Below, in pieces: positions 1 through 11,245 of a DNA stretch of 64,000 nucleotides. The notes beneath the pieces are model-generated. The model was not told where the DNA came from, searched no databases, and saw only the letters and a program-made list of their open reading frames with translations. A program made the translations under genes and the position numbers. Numbering within the stretch: the stretch's first letter is position 1; each line of letters begins with the position of its first letter. Source of the DNA: Myxococcales bacterium (GTDB taxonomy: Bacteria > Myxococcota_A > Polyangia > Polyangiales > Houyiibacteriaceae); assembly GCA_029863605.1 (NCBI GenBank), contig JAOTVB010000004.1, positions 62,001 through 126,000 on the forward strand. The letters run 5' to 3'.

Positions 1-333
1 TGAGCCGTCGATCGCGTGCAGCAGATACTTTCGGTTGAGGGTGTTCCTCGTGTTGGGACCTTCGCGGAGGCCCCAGTAGAGCTTCGTCGAAACCAGATAA
101 GACTCGCGGGGCCAGCCGAGCTCGCGCGCGACATCACCCATGATCTTTTCCGACGCGCCGTTCGCATAGATCTCAGCGTTGTCGAAGAAGTTCACTCCGG
201 CATCCCACGCCGTCTGCATGCACTCGAGGGCCGTTTGATGACCGAGCTGATTGTGGAACGTCACCCAGGAGCCGAAGGACAATACGCTGACTTTGACGCC
301 AGCTTGACCGAGTCGCCGATACTCCATTTCCAT
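1..333 (-). CDS. Aldo/keto reductase, N-terminal part (runs off the left edge)
   Basis: The first 111 residues of an NAD(P)H-dependent aldo/keto reductase of the voltage-gated K+ channel beta-subunit-like group are visible; the rest lies outside the window. The start MEMEYRRLG is followed by VSVLSFGSW and the barrel motif [14 protein letters not shown], which carries the catalytic Asp and Tyr of the family; a later STKLYWG segment also fits. The ATG at 333 is the first in frame after a stop and is preceded by AAAGGA, a fair ribosome-binding site. It lies 15 bp downstream of the lipoprotein gene at 349-822 on the same strand, so the two may be co-transcribed. Substrate cannot be told from this fragment. 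Confidence 0.85.
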   Translation of the reverse strand, partial: MEMEYRRLGQAGVKVSVLSFGSWVTFHNQLGHQTALECMQTAWDAGVNFFDNAEIYANGASEKIMGDVARELGWPRESYLVSTKLYWGLREGPNTRNTLNRKYLLHAIDGS

Positions 334-348
334 GGCGTTCCTTTGAAC

Positions 349-822
349 CTACGGTGCGCCGGCTGCGATCCACGCCTCGACGGCCAAGATCTTCTCATCG
401 CACAGAGCGCTGCCGCCAAAAGGCATCGGCTGAGTATCCGGTGCGATGCCCTCGCCCGTGATCTTGTTGTAGAGATACGATGCGCTCACGTCACCAGGCA
501 CCACTCGGCCCTTCCCAGGCACTTGCTCCGACTCGACATCGATCAGGTTTTCAGCCGAGACGGCCGCCGAGCTCAACTCGAGCATCTCCTGCGGGTTCTG
601 AGTGCCGTGACAGGAGCTTGCGGTGCAGGAACCTACGGGTCCCGGCCCACTGAAGATGTTCTCTTGGATGCCTTGCGGGCCTTCGAGAACCGGATCGATC
701 GCCGGAATGCAAACCCCATCACAGGAAATCTCTCCCGCTGGGCAGGGGCTGTCGCTGCCGCAGCCGAGGACCCAAAGCCCCGCGCACATCAGCGTGAGGA
801 AACCAAAAGCTTTGTTACGCAT
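349..822 (-). CDS. Small secreted lipoprotein with a CX4CH cysteine motif
   Basis: A 157-residue lipoprotein. The signal sequence ends in a lipobox (VLGC, Cys21), after which comes a Cys-rich stretch CPAGEISCDGVC. The motif CTASSCH around residues 66-72 has the shape of a c-type haem site with four instead of two intervening residues, followed by the C-terminal text MPFGGSALCDEKILAVEAWIAAGAP in two conserved blocks. This layout (Cys-His motif, later an MPxG block, a final IxxWIxxGA) is that of the single-haem planctomycete/cytochrome c-like domain found in many myxobacterial lipoproteins, where it usually reads CxxCH. Whether haem is attached here is uncertain. It is divergent from the P450 gene at 939. 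Confidence 0.7.
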   Translation of the reverse strand: MRNKAFGFLTLMCAGLWVLGCGSDSPCPAGEISCDGVCIPAIDPVLEGPQGIQENIFSGPGPVGSCTASSCHGTQNPQEMLELSSAAVSAENLIDVESEQVPGKGRVVPGDVSASYLYNKITGEGIAPDTQPMPFGGSALCDEKILAVEAWIAAGAP

Positions 823-938
823 GCAATGGCCTATAGCTCGCTTCGGCCCGATCCGTAAAGCGCTCTCATGGCTCCATGCGGCTGTCCGTCCAGACGACGG
901 CTTGCGGACGCCCTTACCCTGCGTCTACAAGACCTTGA

Positions 939-2315
939 GTGCCTGGGGAGACTGTAGTCCAATCCAATGCGTGCTCGAGCACCACGAAGCCGATCCCACG
1001 AAAACCTGGGCATTGGTTCTGGGGTAACCTCTTCGAGCTGATCGAGGACCGATCGGGGTTCTTGATCGATGGCCATCGTGACTATGGCGACGTGTTCGCC
1101 GCACGGCTCGTCGGGCGCGAGCTGATCTGTGTCCGCGACCCCGCCATCGTGAATGCGATCAACGTGACCCATTGGCAGGACTTCTACAAGCCCGCCCACA
1201 TCAAGATGATGTGGAAGCCGTTCCTCGGGGAAGGTCTCGTGCCCAATGACGGCGAGTCCTGGAAGCGTCAGCACAAACTGATCATGCCAGGTTTCCACAA
1301 GCAGCGCGTCGACGCCTATGCGCCCCGGATGGTCGAGTTCACCGAGCGCATGATCGACCGATGGCAAGCGGGCGAGCGGCGAGACTTTCGTGAGGAGATG
1401 ACCGGTTTGGCGCTCGTCGTCGTCGCCAATACCTTGTTCGACATCGACATCGAGAAGGGCGATGCGAAGAGCATTCGGAACGCGATGATCGACATCAGCG
1501 AGATTCTCGTTCGCGATGCTGACAAGTTGGTTCCGCGGCCGAGCTGGTGGCCTACTCGGGAGAACCGCCGCAAGAGGAAGGCGATCAAAGTCGTCGAGGA
1601 CATCATCCATCGCGCGATCGAAGAGCGCCGGCGGACAGGCAAGGATCGAGGCGACCTTTTTTCACACATGGTGTTCGTTGAGGACGAACAAGGCCGCATG
1701 ACGGAGAAGCAGCTCCGGGACGAAGCGATGACGTTGATCTTCGCGGGCCATGAGACGACGGCGCACGCGCTTACTTGGGCCTGGTATCTCCTGGCCAAGA
1801 ACCCCGACAAAGTCGCGAAGATGCGAGAGGATCTCAACCGCGTCATTCAGGGACGACGCATCGAGGTCGAGGACCTTGCAAACCTTCCCTATCTCGAGAT
1901 GGTGATGAAGGAATCGCTTCGACTTCTGCCCTCGGTGTGGGCATACGCGCGCGAGCCGCAACGCGACATCGTAATCGAAGGTTACGAGTTCAAGAAGGGC
2001 CAGCCCATTACCATCAGCCACATCGCCATGGGACGAAATCCGAAGTACTACGACAACCCGCTGGAGTTCAGGCCCGAGCGTTGGACGCGCGAGTTTGAGC
2101 GAAGCCTTCCGCGCGGCGCGTACACCCCGTTTGCGGCCGGGCCACGCGTTTGCCTTGGCAAGCAGTTCGCGATGATGGAGATGCAAATGATCCTCGGCAC
2201 TCTCCTTCAACGCGTCGAGCCCAACATCCCTGAAGGCTTCGAGCCAGACTTCGTGACCGAGCTTTCGATGCATCCAGGCGAACGCGGCCTACCCATGGAC
2301 GTTCGTTTCTTCTGA
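939..2315 (+). CDS. Cytochrome P450 (soluble bacterial type)
   Basis: A 458-residue P450, haem-thiolate monooxygenase. Visible landmarks are the I-helix oxygen-activation motif AGHETTAHALTW near residue 268, the K-helix ExxR (ESLR), and the haem-binding loop FAAGPRVCLGKQFAM with the proximal Cys near residue 405. There is no N-terminal membrane anchor, so it should be cytosolic. The GTG at 939 gives the full family length; no strong ribosome-binding site is visible, so the start could be slightly internal. It is followed by a second P450 and a ferredoxin that could supply electrons to both. The HETT form of the I-helix resembles long-chain fatty acid or sterol-type P450s more than CYP107-like enzymes; the substrate is unknown. 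Confidence 0.93.
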   Translation: MPGETVVQSNACSSTTKPIPRKPGHWFWGNLFELIEDRSGFLIDGHRDYGDVFAARLVGRELICVRDPAIVNAINVTHWQDFYKPAHIKMMWKPFLGEGLVPNDGESWKRQHKLIMPGFHKQRVDAYAPRMVEFTERMIDRWQAGERRDFREEMTGLALVVVANTLFDIDIEKGDAKSIRNAMIDISEILVRDADKLVPRPSWWPTRENRRKRKAIKVVEDIIHRAIEERRRTGKDRGDLFSHMVFVEDEQGRMTEKQLRDEAMTLIFAGHETTAHALTWAWYLLAKNPDKVAKMREDLNRVIQGRRIEVEDLANLPYLEMVMKESLRLLPSVWAYAREPQRDIVIEGYEFKKGQPITISHIAMGRNPKYYDNPLEFRPERWTREFERSLPRGAYTPFAAGPRVCLGKQFAMMEMQMILGTLLQRVEPNIPEGFEPDFVTELSMHPGERGLPMDVRFF

Positions 2316-2333
2316 AAGGGGACAGTCCCCTTA
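2315..2333. repeat. GGGGACAGTCCCC palindromic repeat, copy 1
   Basis: Perfect palindrome GGGGAC-A-GTCCCC at 2318-2330 with A-rich left and T-rich right flanks, beginning at the stop codon of the first P450 gene. The same 13-mer recurs at 25164-25176, and degenerate copies lie near 6472, 6545 and 51610. It could fold into a short hairpin, but it sits between two co-directional genes, so it need not terminate transcription. Confidence 0.75.
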
Positions 2334-2344
2334 TTTCCCAGGAT

Positions 2345-3577
2345 ATGAAAGTGACTGCGACAGAGGCAAAGACGATCGAATACGATCCAATTTACGACCC
2401 CTTCAACCCCGAGTTGATCGCCGATCCGTACCCCTACTACGCGCGGCTACGCGACGAGCACCCGCTTTATTACAACGAGCGGCTCGACTGCTACGTGCTG
2501 TCTCGGTACGACGACATCTACCGCGCCCTCCGAAAGCCCCAGATCTTCTCTTCGGCTCAGGGCCTCACCCCCGAAAAGGATGAGATCAGCAAGCTCGGGA
2601 TTCCGCCAACCTTCATCATGATGGACCCGCCCGATCATACGCGGCTCCGGCGTCTAATCACCAAAGCCTTCACGCCCGATACCGTCAAGGCGTTGGAGCC
2701 TAAGATTCGGGCGTTCGTAGTCGAGCGCATCGAGGCGATGAAAACCAAAGCAGCTGACGGCGAGCTCATCGACCTGATTCCCGAGATCGCCTCCCCGCTT
2801 CCGACCATGGTCGTGGCTGACATTCTCGGAGTGCCGCCCGAGGACCGAGAGAAATTCGATCCCTGGTCCGACGCGATCACGTCCGCATCCGCCGATTTCA
2901 CCCTCGACGTCGAAAAGGCGATTGGGGCCGTCCAGGGTCTGGTCACGTACTTTGGTGGGATGTGCCAGGCGCGTCGCGCAAACCCCACAGGGGACATGAT
3001 CACCAAACTCACCCAAGCCGAAGTCGACGGCGAAACGCTCAGTGACTGGGACATCCTTGGCTTTTGCTTTGTGATGATCGCCGGGGGGAACGACACGACC
3101 AGCAACTTCATCGGCAACTCGACCGAGCAGCTCGACAAGTACCCCGACCAGCGCAGAGAGATGATCGAGAACCCTGCATGTATTCCGAACGCGGTCGAGG
3201 AGCTTCTTCGGATCGAGTCCGTCGTTCAGGGTCTGTCGCGGACGACCACCGAGAACGTCGAGTACTACGGCACGACGATTCCCGCCGGCAGCAAGGTCCA
3301 CAACCTCTACGCCTCGGGCAATCGCGACCCGCGGCACTGGGGTGATGACGCTGACGAGCTCGACATCCACCGGGAGATCGACAAGCACCTCTCGTTTGCA
3401 CAGGGCCCGCATTTCTGCATCGGCGCTCATGTTGCGCGATTGATGATCCGCATTTACTTTGAAGAAATGGGGGCGCGCATCGGCGAGCGCTACGAAGTCG
3501 ACTGGGACAATGCGGAGCGGCGCAAGTCCGGCTTCACCCGCGGCTACACGAAGCTTCCGATCCGCATCAACTTGTGA
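2345..3577 (+). CDS. Cytochrome P450 (CYP, ferredoxin-dependent type)
   Basis: A 410-residue soluble P450. It shows the opening block DPFNPELIADPYPYYARLR typical of bacterial CYPs, the meander/helix-C motif MMDPPDHTRLRRL near residues 97-109, the I-helix AGGNDTT near 246-252, ExxR as EELLR, and the haem loop FAQGPHFCIGAHVARL with the proximal Cys at about residue 358. It is clearly a different P450 family from the upstream gene. Its stop codon overlaps the start of the ferredoxin gene by 4 bp (GTGA), so the pair is translationally coupled and the ferredoxin is the probable redox partner. Oxidation of a lipid or terpenoid substrate is a guess from the neighbouring SDR and acyl-CoA ligase. Confidence 0.95.
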   Translation: MKVTATEAKTIEYDPIYDPFNPELIADPYPYYARLRDEHPLYYNERLDCYVLSRYDDIYRALRKPQIFSSAQGLTPEKDEISKLGIPPTFIMMDPPDHTRLRRLITKAFTPDTVKALEPKIRAFVVERIEAMKTKAADGELIDLIPEIASPLPTMVVADILGVPPEDREKFDPWSDAITSASADFTLDVEKAIGAVQGLVTYFGGMCQARRANPTGDMITKLTQAEVDGETLSDWDILGFCFVMIAGGNDTTSNFIGNSTEQLDKYPDQRREMIENPACIPNAVEELLRIESVVQGLSRTTTENVEYYGTTIPAGSKVHNLYASGNRDPRHWGDDADELDIHREIDKHLSFAQGPHFCIGAHVARLMIRIYFEEMGARIGERYEVDWDNAERRKSGFTRGYTKLPIRINL

Positions 3578-3882
3578 GCGTGATCCGAATACGATTTGAG
3601 CCTTCTGGCTTCGAGGTCGACGCCGAGCCTGGCGAGGCCATCATGGACATCACCGATGCCCATCCCGCAGCGGATGTCCCGTACTCGTGCCGCGCTGCGA
3701 CCTGCGGAACGTGCCGGGTCGAAGTCGTCGAAGGCGGTGACGCGCTGTCCGTGGCCGAGCTCGACGAAATCGAGGTGCTCGACATCTTCGGCGACTCTCC
3801 CGAAGACGTCCGTCTCTGCTGTCAGAGCAAGGTCGTGGGCGGCGCCTCCACCCGAGTCACCCTCCGAGTCTGCGACGACTAG
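3574..3882 (+). CDS. Plant-type [2Fe-2S] ferredoxin
   Basis: A 102-residue ferredoxin with the cluster-binding pattern Cys39-X4-Cys44-X2-Cys47 (CRAATCGTC) and the fourth ligand in the LCCQS block (Cys82 or Cys83). This is the plant/vertebrate-type beta-grasp fold that passes single electrons to oxygenases. The start is GTG at 3574, overlapping the stop of the P450 gene by 4 bp. No dedicated ferredoxin reductase is present in the window, so the reductase must be encoded elsewhere. The gene ends 10 bp before the convergent SDR gene. Confidence 0.92.
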   Translation: MSVIRIRFEPSGFEVDAEPGEAIMDITDAHPAADVPYSCRAATCGTCRVEVVEGGDALSVAELDEIEVLDIFGDSPEDVRLCCQSKVVGGASTRVTLRVCDD

Positions 3883-3891
3883 AAAGGTCGT

Positions 3892-4722
3892 TCACTCTTT
3901 GTTTGCGCGCCGTAGCAACGTCAACCAAACCTCGTCGGCCGCACGCAACGGCAGCTTCTCGAGCGACGTGCGGAGCCGATCTGGCTTGACCGAGTAGACT
4001 GGTTTCGGACTCTTCGCGGTCAATGCCTTTTCGACGACCTGGGCGAGGATATCGGGATCGTGAGCAGCGTTGATCTGCTTGCCAGCCAGCTTCTTCAGCT
4101 TCCTAATAACTCTCGCGAAGTTCGACGTCTCGGTCTCGGCCTGGTCGAAAGCGCGCTCGATCCCCTCGACCATCGGCGTCTTGAAAGGTCCAGGCTGAAT
4201 CTTGATCACCTTGACGCCTAGCAGTGCGAGCTCGCGTCGGAGCGCATCGGAGTAGGCCTCGATCGCGTGCTTGCTCATCGCGTAGGGCCCGTTGAACGGG
4301 GCAGCGGTTTGCCATCCGGTCTCCGAGCTCACATTCACGATCCGCCCCCCACAAGCTTCAATGAGCGGGAGGAACTGCTTGTTCACGCGGTAGGTACCCA
4401 TCACGTTGACATCGAGAATTCTCGCGAGACGCTCTTCTGGGATGTCGGTCAACGAGCCAACCCCCATGATGCCCGCGAAGTTGACGATCGCGTCCAAGTG
4501 ATCGGTGTGGCTCGAGATCTTAGCGAACGCGCTCTTGACGCTTTCTCGGTCGGTCACATCCATCAAGACCGGCATGATGTCCGGGTCGTGCGCGGATGCC
4601 CTCAGCATCTCTTCGTCGATGTCCGTGGCGAACACCTGCCAACCGTCCATGACCAGGCGCTCGACCGTGGCGTGACCGAGGCCGCCACCGGCGCCAGTAA
4701 CCAATGCCATTTTCTTCGTCAT
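3892..4722 (-). CDS. Short-chain dehydrogenase/reductase (SDR)
   Basis: A 276-residue classical SDR. The NAD(P)-binding motif TGAGGGLG is at residues 9-16, NFAG at 81-84, the catalytic Ser near 132-133, and the Tyr147-X3-Lys151 pair in YAMSK. An Asp after the second beta strand (ATDID, about residue 33) favours NAD over NADP. The ATG at 4722 has a strong purine-rich ribosome-binding site (GGGGGGAG). It is followed upstream on the same strand by the acyl-CoA ligase gene (37 bp gap), so the two probably form an operon. It would oxidise or reduce a hydroxyl or keto group of an unknown substrate. Confidence 0.92.
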   Translation of the reverse strand: MTKKMALVTGAGGGLGHATVERLVMDGWQVFATDIDEEMLRASAHDPDIMPVLMDVTDRESVKSAFAKISSHTDHLDAIVNFAGIMGVGSLTDIPEERLARILDVNVMGTYRVNKQFLPLIEACGGRIVNVSSETGWQTAAPFNGPYAMSKHAIEAYSDALRRELALLGVKVIKIQPGPFKTPMVEGIERAFDQAETETSNFARVIRKLKKLAGKQINAAHDPDILAQVVEKALTAKSPKPVYSVKPDRLRTSLEKLPLRAADEVWLTLLRRANKE

Positions 4723-4759
4723 GCGTGCTCTCCCCCCGTAGAAAGTCGGGAGCTCCTCG

Positions 4760-6340
4760 TCAGTTCACGCCACGCTCCTGGTCCCCCCAGAACTGCTTGC
4801 GAAGTGCTTTCTTGTCAGGCTTGCCCAACGGGGAAAGCGGAATCGATTTCACGAAGTCGATCGATTTGGGTGTCTGCACGGACCCTTTCGCTTCTTTGAC
4901 GGCTGCTTGTAGCTCGGAAGCAAGCGCCTCGCTGGCTTCGTGATCCGGCCGGAGGATGACAACCGCCTTCACGGCTTCGCCCCATCGCTCGTCAGGCACA
5001 CCGACGACGGCGACCTGTGCAACGGATGTATGCGCGGAGATCACGTCTTCGATCTCGCGCGGGAACACGTTGAACCCGCCGGTCACGATCATGTCTTTCT
5101 TCCGATCGACAATGTAGAGATACCCCTCGTCGTCGTACCGGCCGACATCGCCGGTGTGAAGCCAGCCCCCCGCAAACGCCTCGGCGGTTTGTTCGGGCAG
5201 GCCGTTGTAACCTTGCATCACGAACGGGGCGCGAACGCAGATTTCGCCAGCTTCCCCTTTGGGCACAGGCTCGTTGTCGGGTCCGAGAAGGGTGATGTGC
5301 ACCCAGGGGCTCGGCCGACCGCAAGATGCGAACCGCTCCGGCTTCGAGAGGTCGTGCTCCCTCTTCTTCAAATGCGTGATCGCCATCGGCGCCTCCGATT
5401 GACCGAAGCATTGAAAGAAAATCTGGCCCCACTTTTCGACGCCCTCTTTCAGTCGGGCGGGGCTCATCGGCGAGGCTCCGTAGAAGAGCGTTTCGAGGCT
5501 CGACAGGTTGGCCGTCGCCGCTCTCGGATGATCGAGCAGGGGATAAATCATCACCGGGACCAAGAAAGTCGAAGTGATTTTGTGCCTCTCGATGGCGTCA
5601 AAGAAGAGATCAGGCGTGAAGCCCTGCAGCGCCACGAAGGCACCGCCCCGTTGGAGTGTCGGCACGACGAAGGCTGCAGCTGCATGGGACAGCGGGGTGG
5701 CGATCAAGAATCGAACCTCCTCCGGCCACTCCCACTCGGCCATCTGGACGATGGTCATGTATGCGGCAGAGCGATACGGTTGCCGCACGCCTTTCGGGCG
5801 GCCGGTCGTTCCACCGGTGTAGACGATCGAGTTGAGCTCCTCAGGGCCGATGTCCGGCGCGACCAGAGGTTTGGGCTCGAACGCGGCAGCAAGCGCATTT
5901 AGATCTTCGCCCCCTTGCGTCGGTCCGAACGCGAGGAGATTCTTCAGGCGGGGCACGCGCTTCCCGAGGTCCGAAGCGCGCTGTTCGAAGACGGTGGGGT
6001 CGTACACCAGCGTGTCGATCTTGGCATCCTCGAGAACATACGCCTGATCATCGAGCGACCCGAGTGGATGAAGTGGCGTGTTGCACGATCCGATCAACAT
6101 GTTCGCACAGAGGTTGTAGAGAACCTCCGGGCGGTTGGCCGAGAGAACCGCAGTCCGCGATCCTTTTTGCACTCCTTTGGATTCGAGGGCCTGCGCGAAA
6201 CGGCTCGCGTGCGCGCGAACCTCCGCATAGGTGATCGTGGCCTCTCCCAAGAACAGGAAAGGCCGGTCGTCGTAGCGGTTGAGCCCATCGATGATCAGAT
6301 GGGGAAGGAGGGGCATGTCATACAGTCGATCGCTCTTCAT
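4760..6340 (-). CDS. Acyl-CoA synthetase (AMP-forming acid:CoA ligase)
   Basis: A 526-residue member of the ANL superfamily that activates a carboxylic acid with ATP and CoA. The P-loop-like core motif YTGGTTGRPKGV is at residues 174-185, FGQSEAP near 312, the hinge region GWLHTGDVGRYDDEGYL at about 392-408, DRKKDMIVTGGFNVFPREIE at 412-431, and the C-terminal catalytic Lys near 507 in PLSPLGKPDK. Length is normal for medium or long-chain fatty acyl ligases. Together with the SDR downstream and the nearby P450s it suggests lipid, sterol or terpenoid acid catabolism. It is the last gene before the rRNA leader, which is transcribed divergently. Confidence 0.94.
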   Translation of the reverse strand: MKSDRLYDMPLLPHLIIDGLNRYDDRPFLFLGEATITYAEVRAHASRFAQALESKGVQKGSRTAVLSANRPEVLYNLCANMLIGSCNTPLHPLGSLDDQAYVLEDAKIDTLVYDPTVFEQRASDLGKRVPRLKNLLAFGPTQGGEDLNALAAAFEPKPLVAPDIGPEELNSIVYTGGTTGRPKGVRQPYRSAAYMTIVQMAEWEWPEEVRFLIATPLSHAAAAFVVPTLQRGGAFVALQGFTPDLFFDAIERHKITSTFLVPVMIYPLLDHPRAATANLSSLETLFYGASPMSPARLKEGVEKWGQIFFQCFGQSEAPMAITHLKKREHDLSKPERFASCGRPSPWVHITLLGPDNEPVPKGEAGEICVRAPFVMQGYNGLPEQTAEAFAGGWLHTGDVGRYDDEGYLYIVDRKKDMIVTGGFNVFPREIEDVISAHTSVAQVAVVGVPDERWGEAVKAVVILRPDHEASEALASELQAAVKEAKGSVQTPKSIDFVKSIPLSPLGKPDKKALRKQFWGDQERGVN

Positions 6341-6471
6341 CGGCTTTTTCTACCAGGATTCGCGTTACCAGCGCTTAGCTGATTGCCAACAACCTCGAGA
6401 CCCTGACCTCACAGACCTCAGTCGAGGGAGTTCACTAAACATTGCAGGTGCTTAGAAGCGAGCCGAGCAAC

Positions 6472-6484
6472 GGGGACGGTCCTC
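6472..6484. repeat. Degenerate GGGGAC repeat copy
   Basis: GGGGACGGTCCTC matches the GGGGACAGTCCCC palindrome at 11 of 13 positions and lies in the gap between the acyl-CoA ligase and the rRNA unit. Confidence 0.4.
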
Positions 6485-6544
6485 TGTTCTCAGGGGTTAA
6501 TTCTCTCTGCTCTCGTAGGCTCATCTCCCCTGCCTAACTCCTGG

Positions 6545-6562
6545 AAAAAGGGGACTGTCCGC
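6545..6562. repeat. GGGGAC repeat copy, partial
   Basis: A-rich flank followed by GGGGACTGTCCGC, the left half and centre of the palindrome with a decayed right arm. It lies just upstream of the putative rRNA promoter. Confidence 0.45.
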
Positions 6563-6578
6563 ATTGTCGGAAAACGGC

Positions 6579-6607
6579 TTGACCGCCTTTGGGGGAGCCG
6601 CTAAACA
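6579..6607 (+). promoter_or_regulatory. Candidate promoter of the rRNA unit
   Basis: TTGACC at 6579-6584 and TAAACA at 6602-6607 are separated by exactly 17 bp, matching the spacing of a sigma70-type promoter. The -35 box is good, the -10 box only partly matches. It lies about 110 bp upstream of tRNA-Ile in the otherwise gene-free 379-bp region 6341-6719, where a promoter is needed if the 16S gene is really absent. Confidence 0.35.
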
Positions 6608-6690
6608 AGGCGTCCCTTGGCGTACGAAGTTGGGGCCGGGACCAACAAAACGAAGTAGTTTTCAGGGCTTAGGCTCGAACGAGCTTCTGA

Positions 6691-6702
6691 TGCTCTTTGA
6701 CA
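6691..6702 (+). promoter_or_regulatory. rRNA antitermination boxA in the leader
   Basis: TGCTCTTTGACA closely matches the bacterial rRNA boxA (Nus factor recruitment). It sits 17 bp upstream of tRNA-Ile. In a standard operon a leader boxA precedes the 16S gene, so its position here supports an rRNA transcript that begins just before the tRNAs. Confidence 0.7.
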
Positions 6703-6719
6703 GTTTGCGAGATTCACGC

Positions 6720-6796
<77 letters not shown>

Positions 6797-6805
6797 AAAG
6801 AGGAC

Positions 6806-6881
6806 GGGGCTGTAGCTCAGCTGGGAGAGCGCCGGCTTTGCAAGCCGGAAGTCGTCGGTTCGATCCCGATCAGCTCCACCA
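6806..6881 (+). tRNA. tRNA-Ala (TGC anticodon)
   Basis: A 76-nt cloverleaf: acceptor GGGGCTG pairs with CAGCTCC (one G-U), anticodon TGC in the loop of CCGGCTTTGCAAGCCGG, T-arm with GGTTCGATCCC, encoded CCA. It lies 9 bp after tRNA-Ile and 329 bp before the 23S gene. Confidence 0.97.
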
Positions 6882-6990
6882 TACCCACTTGCCAAAAATC
6901 CCGTGAAAGCCCAACCTTGATTCCTTCGGTCGGCGGCGCGAAAGCCGCGCAATCGACCCGAGCAATCAAGATTCAAACCTCGATTCTCGC

Positions 6991-7002
6991 AGCTCTTTGA
7001 CA
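6991..7002 (+). promoter_or_regulatory. rRNA antitermination boxA in the spacer
   Basis: AGCTCTTTGACA is a second boxA-like element in the 329-bp stretch between tRNA-Ala and 23S, the usual place for the spacer boxA. Nothing else recognisable was seen in this stretch apart from the left arm of the 23S processing stem. Confidence 0.65.
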
Positions 7003-7186
7003 ACTGAATATCGTAGAAATTTTCTCTTTCTAGCCGCGACTGTGACCAGGCTCTTCTTTCGAACCCTGGTCTCGAGTTGCGAGAGTGCCGCGCCATAACC
7101 TTTCCGTCATGGCAAAGCACTAGGTGGTTCCTGGATATCGCGTTCAGGAGCACACCAGCTTCGTGTGGAGGCAACGAAACACGAAG

Positions 7187-7206
7187 TACGAGACGCGTCT
7201 TAGGAG
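7187..7206 (+). other. 23S processing stem, left arm
   Basis: This 20-nt segment (TACGAGACGCGTCTTAGGAG) is complementary to 10217-10236 with one mismatch and two G-U pairs. The two arms directly flank the mature 23S ends, as expected for the RNase III processing stalk. Confidence 0.7.
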
Positions 7207-7210
7207 TAAA

Positions 7211-10216
<3,006 letters not shown>

Positions 10217-10236
10217 CTTCTAAGACACGTTTCGTA
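10217..10236 (+). other. 23S processing stem, right arm
   Basis: CTTCTAAGACACGTTTCGTA pairs with 7187-7206 (17 Watson-Crick pairs, two G-U, one mismatch) to close the 23S precursor stalk. It opens the 131-bp spacer before 5S, in which no tRNA was seen. Confidence 0.7.
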
Positions 10237-10347
10237 CGTGGCTTGAGGCCAGGGTTGGAAGGAAGAGCTCGAGACGTTCCATCAACACGGACGCTCGGAC
10301 TTGCTTCTGATCCGCTTCACAGAGCGGTGAAGAGAAACTTTCTACGG

Positions 10348-10466
<119 letters not shown>

Positions 10467-10472
10467 TATGGG

Positions 10473-10508
10473 AGCCCGCTTCGAAAGAGGCGGGCTTTCT
10501 TCTTTGCC
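10473..10508 (+). terminator. Rho-independent terminator of the rRNA unit
   Basis: A 7-bp stem AGCCCGC (10473-10479) / GCGGGCT (10490-10496) with a 10-nt loop, followed by the T-rich run TTCTTCTTTGCCTT, directly after 5S. Confidence 0.85.
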
Positions 10509-10529
10509 TTGGTCAATCTAGAAAGCGGC

Positions 10530-10700
10530 GTGAAACAGGCCACTGTCGAAGACGACAACGGCCGACCGGTGGTTACCGGTATTTCCGGGCCTACCGACCT
10601 CGGCACTTACGACTTCCATGCATCGGTTCCGCTGCAAGAGGACATCAGCTACGGAGTGACCGCAGCGATTCTCGCCTTAATCGAGACATCGGGCCTTTGA
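10530..10700 (+). CDS. Possible small protein or gene remnant
   Basis: A 56-codon reading frame starting with GTG at 10530 (an in-frame TTG lies at 10509) and ending 16 bp before the convergent SRPBCC gene. The translation is balanced and protein-like, with blocks such as DDNGRPVVTGISGPTDLG and EDISYGVTAAILALIET, and the third codon positions are GC-rich like the neighbours. No family was recognised. It lies immediately behind the rRNA terminator and has no clear ribosome-binding site, so it may be the 3-prime remnant of a gene broken when the rRNA unit was placed here. Confidence 0.3.
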   Translation: MKQATVEDDNGRPVVTGISGPTDLGTYDFHASVPLQEDISYGVTAAILALIETSGL

Positions 10701-10716
10701 GTCAGCGGCGCGCGTT

Positions 10717-11232
10717 CTAAGCGCTCGATTGCCCGGCGGCAGGCTGGGCCGCGATCGTGCTTTGACGTGCGATGTCGGCTGCAATCGCGTTTAGACCCTG
10801 CACCAGCCAGCGCTTGAAGAGAGAAAGGACCGGCAAGGTCGCCGGATAAGCAAGCGGCGATCGGAGCTCGAAGACGTAACTCCACTCAATGCGGGTGCCG
10901 TCTTCGACTTCCGTGAAATCCCAACACCCCGTCCCGCTCCGGACCAGCCACGAGAACGGTGGCTTGAGGCCGCCTACCCATCGGTATTGATGGCGCGCTG
11001 GCCGCGTGTAATCGAGGATTACCTCTTCGAGCACCACCCCGTCGGTCATGGTGATCGTACGGTGGGCACCGGTTTTCAAAACCTCACCCGCGTGCATCTC
11101 GGATTTCACCACACCGGCGATCGGCCCAAGTGGACGAAAAAATCGCTCAGAGGTATCATCTTTCGTGCAAAGGTCGAACACCTCTTCGCGCGGCCGCGCA
11201 ATGACGATGGATGTTGCTGTAGAGACTTTCAT
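10717..11232 (-). CDS. SRPBCC / polyketide cyclase-like lipid-binding protein
   Basis: A 171-residue protein of the START/Bet v1-like (SRPBCC) superfamily. The first strand and helix read STATSIVIARPREEVFDLC, the classical opening of this family, followed by alternating strands (EVILDYTRPARHQYRWVG, CWDFTEVEDGTRIEWSYVF) and a long amphipathic C-terminal helix from about residue 125 that closes a hydrophobic cavity. It is cytosolic, with no signal sequence. The gene lies 13 bp downstream of the deazaflavin-type oxidoreductase gene on the same strand, probably in one operon. The ligand is unknown. Confidence 0.8.
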   Translation of the reverse strand: MKVSTATSIVIARPREEVFDLCTKDDTSERFFRPLGPIAGVVKSEMHAGEVLKTGAHRTITMTDGVVLEEVILDYTRPARHQYRWVGGLKPPFSWLVRSGTGCWDFTEVEDGTRIEWSYVFELRSPLAYPATLPVLSLFKRWLVQGLNAIAADIARQSTIAAQPAAGQSSA

Positions 11233-11245
11233 GGCTCCGATCCTA

